A DNA stretch of 64,000 bases from Antitrichia curtipendula. Its lineage: Eukaryota; Streptophyta; Bryopsida; Hypnales; Leucodontaceae. Below are positions 57,791-64,000 of this stretch, piece by piece. Location: assembly GCA_951230915.1 (NCBI GenBank), contig OX579637.1, forward strand, positions 3,038,001 through 3,102,000. The letters run 5' to 3'. The stretch's first letter is position 1, and every line of letters starts with the position of its first letter. The translations under genes and the position numbers were made by a program. The notes under the pieces were generated by a model. The model saw only the letters and a program-made list of their open reading frames with translations. It was not told the origin of the DNA and made no database searches.

Positions 57791-58690
57791 TTTTGGGGAT
57801 AGACCCAAGTGAGGCCCACAACCTCGTGGAAGATTTTGGATATTCTATGTACACTTTTATCCTCCTCTTTTTCTATTTTCATGACTCATATAATATAGTG
57901 GTTACAGTGAGACAATATTATTGCTATTATTATTTGTTTTGGACATAGTTTTATATAAAGTGAGCTTTTGCACTTATATACATTTTGCATACGCTTTTTA
58001 TAGTATAAATATTGTAATCTCATGTTTCAAAAATGATTGGATAAAAGATGATTTTGCACTGGTATTTTAATGTTTTGCCTTATCAAAATTAAGTGTATTG
58101 CTCATTATACATATAGTCAAAAGCAAAGTATAAAGAAAAAGTTGTAGAAAAAGAAACTTTTGAGATGTATACTATAAAATAAAGAAGTCCCACACCAAAT
58201 TATGCCACATTTAACTACTTTTGGACTTTGGAAGAGTCCAGAAATAAAAAAATGCTAAAATCCCCAGATGTCCTCTTATGCATCTGGAGATTTCTCATTT
58301 CCTATGTACCTATCTGGAGATCTCCACAACGCACGTAATGTGGCTAAGGATTTCTGTTTATACTTACTATACATCCCAAAACCACCGAGAGGTCTCCAGA
58401 TGATAGATGCTAAAATCAAACCAGCATGGCAAGAATTAGCATTGCAAAAATCCATTGCATGAACCCTAAATTCATCTTTTGAATATCACATTTAAACATC
58501 ATCCAACAAAGCCTTGCCAATCATTTGACAGAATTTTACATTTTCTCAAATGAAAGCAATGACAACCTTGTTTGTCCTTGTATGTGGAGAAGGAGAATTC
58601 ATCTAAGGACATCCAGATGGACTTCCCAGAGCGCTAACAATAAGGATGCATTTAGAAGGCTCAAGACAAATTGAAGAAACTGAAACTACA
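57791..58690. other. Non-coding flank downstream of the DUF7869 gene
   Basis: AT-rich. Between 58,260 and 58,620 the motif CATCTGGA/TCCAGATG and CTGGAGAT recurs at least five times, mirrored by the same motif beyond the gene's other end at 62.3-62.5 kb. Confidence 0.45.
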
Positions 58691-58696
58691 ACTTAG

Positions 58697-61600
58697 TTAA
58701 GGGTCCACCTCATTTGCCCTATTCAAATTCACTAAGGCAGCCTCTCTACTTTTCTTAGGAATTGTCCGTGATTTTGGATCTACAATCTTGGACCAATTTG
58801 AATAAACTAAGCAAGTTGCATCCAACCAGGTCGGAGGACTATTCTCCACAACCCATTTCCCGTACCAACAATTGCGGTACCTTAATTCCAAAGTACTTTT
58901 AGAGTTATCCGGTCGCCAATACTAAAGCAAGAACTTTCCGTAATTTGCATCTCCTTGTAGTCTGCATACAGTGGACAATGCTCTTCCTTGCCAAACAGCA
59001 CAGATTTCCGGATCTTCAGGTCTCAAAAGAACCCATGAACCTGGACGTATGTCAAGCCAAGGATTGAAACTTTCCAATGGTGCTTCATTTGCGGGGCCGC
59101 AATATGGTTTTGGATCCTCTTCCTCAGGAATGATGTCTATAGGATTGACCAAGAAAGTTCGACAAGGATTTTCATCGCGTGTCATCCTCCAATCGTGTTG
59201 TGGCCAAAAGCCTTCCACCAACTCCGAAGGGCATTCAGGTAGTGGTTCTCTAAGCTCACACAGTACACGAATCTAGTATTCCACATAAAGATCAAAGGCA
59301 GTTGCAAATCCCTCGCATTTAGACATCCCGTTTTCCCAGTACTGAATGTACTTTTCTAGTCCTATCATCATAAAACCCTTATTCAAAGTAGCTTTCCTTG
59401 CCATTTCAACAGCCTTCTCTTGATTTCTCGTGGCCTTGGGAACTTTGCTACCCCACATGGGCTTGAATGGAACAGGCTTCGGACAGCCTGGAAGGAGCTT
59501 TGGTCGTCCATGTGAATCTCTCTTCCAGAGGCGTTGAGAAGGTTTATCAGATGGTAGCTACTGCAAATCAACTGCTGACTTCTTATACTTCATGACGGGG
59601 ACCCCCTCACTATCCACATAAAATTTAAAAAGATGCATCTCTCCCAATCCAATTAATCTAGCCGTCCCACTACTTTGGTATCCCTTTACGAACGACTTGA
59701 AATCAGCCACCTCTTGAATGAACTCAGGCATGAATGATAGCTCTTGCGACTGCATGAAGGCTTTCATCAAGTTGGCAACAACAAAAGTATTCTTCGTCTT
59801 CAAGGCCTTAGAGAGGTGGCTGAAATAAGCGTCAATGTCTTCGTGAGTATGTCCGACAAGTAGGAAACCAACTTGAATTTCCTTGAAGACTCCCCGCGTA
59901 GTCAACAAAGACAAGAACACCATAAGGTACTGGTTCTTGTTATCCTTTGCCGAGTTGTCAAGTTGAAGATATAATTTCTCAGGAAGAGGAGAGGGTCCAC
60001 GCCGAGCAGATGGTTCCACTAGGGTCAAACAATCTGTACAACGTGATTTTCCTCTACGCAATGCTTCAAACATAGGGTTTGTTGGCGACTATGGAAATAA
60101 GTCACCTGTCTCTTGAATCGGAGGACCCTCGAGTCTGCGAAACAATCTAGCCAACGACAAAATGGTAAAGTTCGAATCTCCTGGCCAACACGACGGTGCA
60201 TAGTGGGCATATGCACCGTCATCATGATCGTGAGCTACCATTCTTGTTACGCTCATTGGTATCTGCCCCAAACCTTGAGTAGCCTTTGTTGTCACGCGCA
60301 TCCTTGGTAAAGCTGTCTTTGAAGTATCCATCTTGTCGTGAATTACACATAATATGTCCTTCGGATTCCTTTTAGACTCCTCCCGCCATGAAGCATATAG
60401 GCAACGACATGAGGCTTGATGATTGTGATGTTTAGTCCGTTGCTTCGAAAATTCCACAAATTCAGGACTTCCTTTGGGCAACTTCAAAAGGAACTGCTGC
60501 AACTGGTCACATACACTACACTTTGCAAACGAGCTTCCAACGGGCTTTATAGAAACATTTTTGAAATGCTCCTTCTTGATTCTACTAATTGTAGACTGGC
60601 TCACAGGTGGAAGGCCATAGTCTACATTTAACTGCAAAGAAAACAGAAGTATGCATAAGCTACAATTGAGCAAAAAAGTAGTGGAGAAGAGAACTGAACA
60701 ACGAAGACAAGCAAATTTGAAATAGAAAATAGAAGATATGCATGTCTCATCTAGAGTGATCCAGTTGAGATTAAAGCTAGAAAAGAAATTAGAACTAGTA
60801 CCTCATTAGCCTCAACACGAACTCGTTTCCAGTTATTTCCAGCAGGCAAAAATTTCAGAGTGTCCATTCGTCCATGTCCGATGCTGCGCATTTGGTGGAG
60901 CATTTGGTCAGCGTTCTCGTCAATGATAGCTTTCATAGTTCCAGTGACTTGAACGGTTCCAATCCTTGGACGTTTAACCCCTTTGTTTCCGTGTGTGCCA
61001 GAAACAACGCCGTCTTTGTACATTATCATATAACCATGGTATGTGGACTTCAAAATTCCATGAATTACGTACCAAGCCGTCATGCAAACATTCCAAACCT
61101 TCAAGAGTGATTACTTTCCGGTTCCGGTCCCCGCAGAAATTATGAATTTGGCCACCCGCAGCAATTCCATATTTGCATCGATCCTCAAAGGACTTCAAAT
61201 AGTATCTCTGCCTCACAATCAGCGTTTGTTCCCGAGGAAAGAACTGGCAACACCCCCTACTGGAGCATGGGGAAGCACTAACCTTCCGAGTTTTAGAGTT
61301 TGTAGTTTTCCGGGTGGCTAGAGAATCTAGAACGCATACATTGGGCTTCCGATTTATGAATCGATAAGGTGCTTTCTCTCTCCCTCCAAGATATGCTAAG
61401 AGGTCTCCAACAACGAGAATGGCAGCGAAATAGTCAACTGTCTCCTTCAACGACCGTCCACTAGGAAACCAACAAGCTGATAATGGCCACCGGGAGTGAA
61501 TCATTATGGTTTCCATGATTCCTAGAAAAACATCCAACACCGTGACACCCAAATACTCCTCACCAAGTACTCCGTCTTGAAAATGGTTGTCTAGCCTCCA

Positions 61601-62184
61601 ACACATTATTTGCCCGGCCGCCTCAACGAGGCCTGCAGAGTTCTGCAAATGAACCTCGAGCCTGAGCCAATCATCTTGCGGAACATATGAAGAAGAATCC
61701 GTAGGAGGAGCTGAGGTGTCTTCTGAACTTCTTGTGCTCTCCAAAGTACTATCCGATTTACAGCATCCAACATCGATGTAAGTCCCCTTTGGGACGGCGT
61801 GACAGGGATATCCTCAGCTCCGGGGACAACGAAAAGCGCTCGAACCAAGACCAAAACACCCTGCTCTATTGGGATGTCCACCCCAAGCCACTGGCCCTGT
61901 GGACTACCATCCACAACCACCCCTCCACCAACCTCACCGAATACCGCAGCAAAAAGCTTAACTTCATCTCCATTTCCAAATAAACAAGCTCGAGCGGTCG
62001 ACTCTTCGGAGCCTTCACCTGTCAAGTGCTCAGTTGAATACGGGATTACATCATTGCATTCACTGAAGACATCCATGTCGGATTCCTTGTAAATAAGCAA
62101 GGAGTCCTGAGATCCCTTTGAATGTGACAAATGCTTGACAATGAGGGAAACGTATAGAAGTGTGAGAAACAAATTGACATACAA
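58697..62184 (-). pseudogene. DUF7869-type RNase H-like transposase candidate, four in-frame TAGs
   Basis: Read on the minus strand. 5' part (about 62,100-61,080) holds an acidic region, a polyQ-free helical segment, a Cys-rich stretch (CSSRGCCQFFPREQ) and a frame change near 61,740 and another near 61,080. Then comes the block IHGILKSTYHGYMIMYKDG..NKGVKRPR and ENADQMLHQMR..MDTLKFLPAGNNWK known from DUF7869 proteins. An intron 60801-60632 (GTACTA..TTTGCAG) leads to one indel-free frame from 60631 to TAA 58697: VSQSTISRIKKEHF, CSVCDQLQQF..CRCLY (zinc-like), then the catalytic-looking LYLQLDNSAKDNKNQY and GFLLVGHTHEDIDAYFSHLS. TAGs are at 60089, 59558, 59273 and 58922. The C-terminal 400 residues carry Trp-rich blocks (WVLLRPEDPEICAVWQGRA). 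The LDN..KDNKN and GHTHEDID blocks correspond in position to SDGCAGQFK and GHGKGEWD in the 13-16 kb transposase candidate. Confidence 0.65.
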
Positions 62185-62304
62185 GCATCCTGAGGATAAA
62201 TTTGACTTATGGTAATCTTCACATCATTTGCTGTGTGATGATTCAGACACATGAAGATATTGTCGAAGGAAGCAAGTAGAATCGAAACACCGAATTCAAC
62301 CCAG

Positions 62305-62555
62305 AGATATTAGGCATCTGGATCACTCCAGATGAACAAGACTCATCTAGATCACTCCAGATATGAGATGGACCATTCACTGATTTTAATGCAAGGCACA
62401 AAGATGAGAAGCCTGGTAGGTACTGACCAATTCCGGATTGGAGTAATCTATATAACATTCACCATTAGGAGTGATCCAGGTGCTATTCTACATCTGGAGT
62501 GATCCAGATGCTATTCTACAGCTGGAGTGGTTCAGATGCTATTCTACATTTGACG
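62305..62555. repeat. Palindromic CATCTGGA..TCCAGATG repeats
   Basis: CATCTGGATCACTCCAGATG (62315-62334 region) is an 8-bp-arm palindrome. A second, weaker one follows about 30 bp on. Then three tandem ~28-bp units 'gtgatccagatgctattcta' + 'catctgga' lie at about 62,470-62,550. The same motif occurs inside the gene's intron side near 60,750 and downstream at 58.3-58.6 kb. Confidence 0.8.
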
Positions 62556-64000
62556 CATCTCACACGTGTGCCGATATTCATATAACAATACGCGAACAGG
62601 TATATCGGATTCACATACGTCTACCATTGGCTGACTAATACTTTGTAGGTGACCTTCATATATCTCTAAACCACCATGCTTGTTTTATGTATACAACAGT
62701 GGTTTCATCACTACGCTGCACTCTTCCGTCCGATCAAATGAATTGCATTTCAATAGAATGTGCTCAAATTCAGTTGACACGTCTGATGATAACAAGGGCA
62801 TTTGTGGGACATCTTTCTAGGCTGATTTATTGAAATTATTTTGACGACCTGAAACTTAGAAGCTGCAGTACGAAGAAGTGACAGTGTCTTACCTTCTACA
62901 CAAACTACCGTCGACAAGAAAGGCCTCTGCGCGAGCACCCGCAACACACCCAGACTTTGTTATCCAAAATTGCCACGGCCCGGAGATGCGTGATGCACAC
63001 GAGAATTCAGTGGAATTCAAAAAGAATGAGAATGGCTGACCATAAGAGAGTTGGCCTCCCGGGAGGACGAAGATCGTTTTTAGAATTCTGAAATCCCGCC
63101 AAAATTGTGCACGGGATGCCTTGGCAACGGATCTTTGTTGTGGACTTTGACTAACGGAAATTTGTCAGCAACTTAAGGCATTATTCAGCAATCGATGTTC
63201 ATTAAATGTGCTCGTGGATTCGGAATTTGACTTTGTAAAGTTCCAATTCCATTGGCTTTGATGGATGGTGTAGTGGATACCTATTTGATCATGATTTGCG
63301 TCTTCAATTTAAAGCTTTGTGATCATATTAAGTTTGTTACATGATAATGTAGTATTTCATACACACACTTGTGAACTTCCTCTTCAACGTTCATTTGTGT
63401 CAAAAACAAAAGAACTTCCTCTTCAAATATCTCTGACAGCAATGAAATCCGTTTCATTCGTTTAAAATTTTATTTTTTTAAAATTAATTAACTAATTAAA
63501 TTTTATTTTTTGAAATCTCTAACATTAGCGATCTCTTCCAAATTCCAGAGGTTGAGGGTGCAGTATCCCAACATTTGTTTAGGGGAAAAAAAAAATTGAC
63601 GAAGACACGTGTCTGATAGAAGCTCTACGGATTGGGACTTCTGAGTTTTGATCCACTGACAGAAGCAAAGGACTTCCAAGTTTTGGTCCACTGACAGAAA
63701 CTTCTGAAATATCCGGGATCCATTCCACTGACAATGAGACGCTTAATTCCATCCACGATTACTTTAAATAGGAAAGTCACGGGACTTTCAAAGCTAGGAA
63801 TGATTGTAGATGCTTTCTCCGCACACCGTGTCAATGAAGATTACACAAAGTGACATATTAGTTTCTGGTAATATGTTTTACCTAAATCTAATGTAGTTCC
63901 ATTGCCCATGAAACAATAAATTACACCCAATACAAAAGGGGCTTGGGTAGTTATTTTGAACGGTAACTATTTTAAAGTTATTGAATTTTGACAGTTCCAA
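62556..64000. other. Non-coding right edge of the window
   Basis: No supported gene. At 63,635-63,715 a ~37-bp unit (gacttc..gttttg.tccactgacagaa) occurs twice with a third partial copy near 63,725 (ttccactgacaatgag). Homopolymer A/T runs occur near 63,470-63,510 and 63,585. Confidence 0.45.

Overview
The window is gene-poor, repeat-dominated nuclear DNA from a member of the green plant lineage (Streptophyta), most likely a charophyte alga or non-seed land plant rather than a flowering plant. The evidence is: spliceosomal introns with good GT/AG sites; two interstitial runs of the plant-type telomere unit TTTAGGG (28.3 and 44.6 kb); a SUVR-class plant H3K9 methyltransferase; DUF659/BED-type hAT transposons; and DUF7869-type proteins. 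The species is not determined. I see no rRNA, tRNA or CRISPR. Almost every coding region is, or probably is, part of a mobile element, and most carry premature stops.

Layout. A ~178-bp satellite forms three same-strand blocks (about 350-3696, 10530-12332, 32685-37207). Block 1/2 is split by a 6,833-bp insertion (3697-10529) with a 5-bp ACACC target duplication and TG...CA ends; it carries two convergent, diverged copies of a gag-like gene in DNA saturated with CCGGA/TCCGG. Block 2/3 is split by a 20,352-bp segment (12333-32684) whose two ends are imperfect terminal inverted repeats. I read this as a giant DNA transposon. Inside it are a DDE/RNase H-like transposase candidate (13.3-16.2 kb, +), an unrecognised multi-exon gene (16.6-19.8 kb, +) including a reading frame with tandem PCNA-binding (PIP-box) motifs, a SUVR4-like SET-domain histone methyltransferase (20.6-21.9 kb, -), an acidic repeat protein (22.3-23.5 kb, -), two RING-H2-like genes (24.1-25.9 and 29.3-31.4 kb, -) and several tandem repeats.

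Right half. An internally deleted hAT element (37.2-39.6 kb, +) is followed by a third RING-H2 coiled-coil gene (40.4-42.2 kb, -). Next come a GACGG/CCGTC minisatellite, an AT-rich empty stretch and a second GACGG array. A decayed protein kinase (46.4-48.1 kb, +) follows, then a near-full-length hAT copy (49.2-52.2 kb, -), a third GACGG array, and an inverted fragment of the hAT 3' end (53.1-53.4 kb). A DUF7869-type transposase-like gene (58.7-62.2 kb, -) lies between sequences rich in the palindrome CATCTGGA/TCCAGATG.

Two themes stand out. First, the 20-kb element appears to combine a transposase candidate with chromatin and ubiquitin-type cargo (SET, RING, PIP), so it could influence its own silencing and repair. 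Second, long frames with no indels are interrupted by in-frame stops that are overwhelmingly TAG (15 TAG by my hand count against a handful of TGA/TAA). That pattern needs an explanation: CHG-methylation decay, readthrough, or UAG used as sense.
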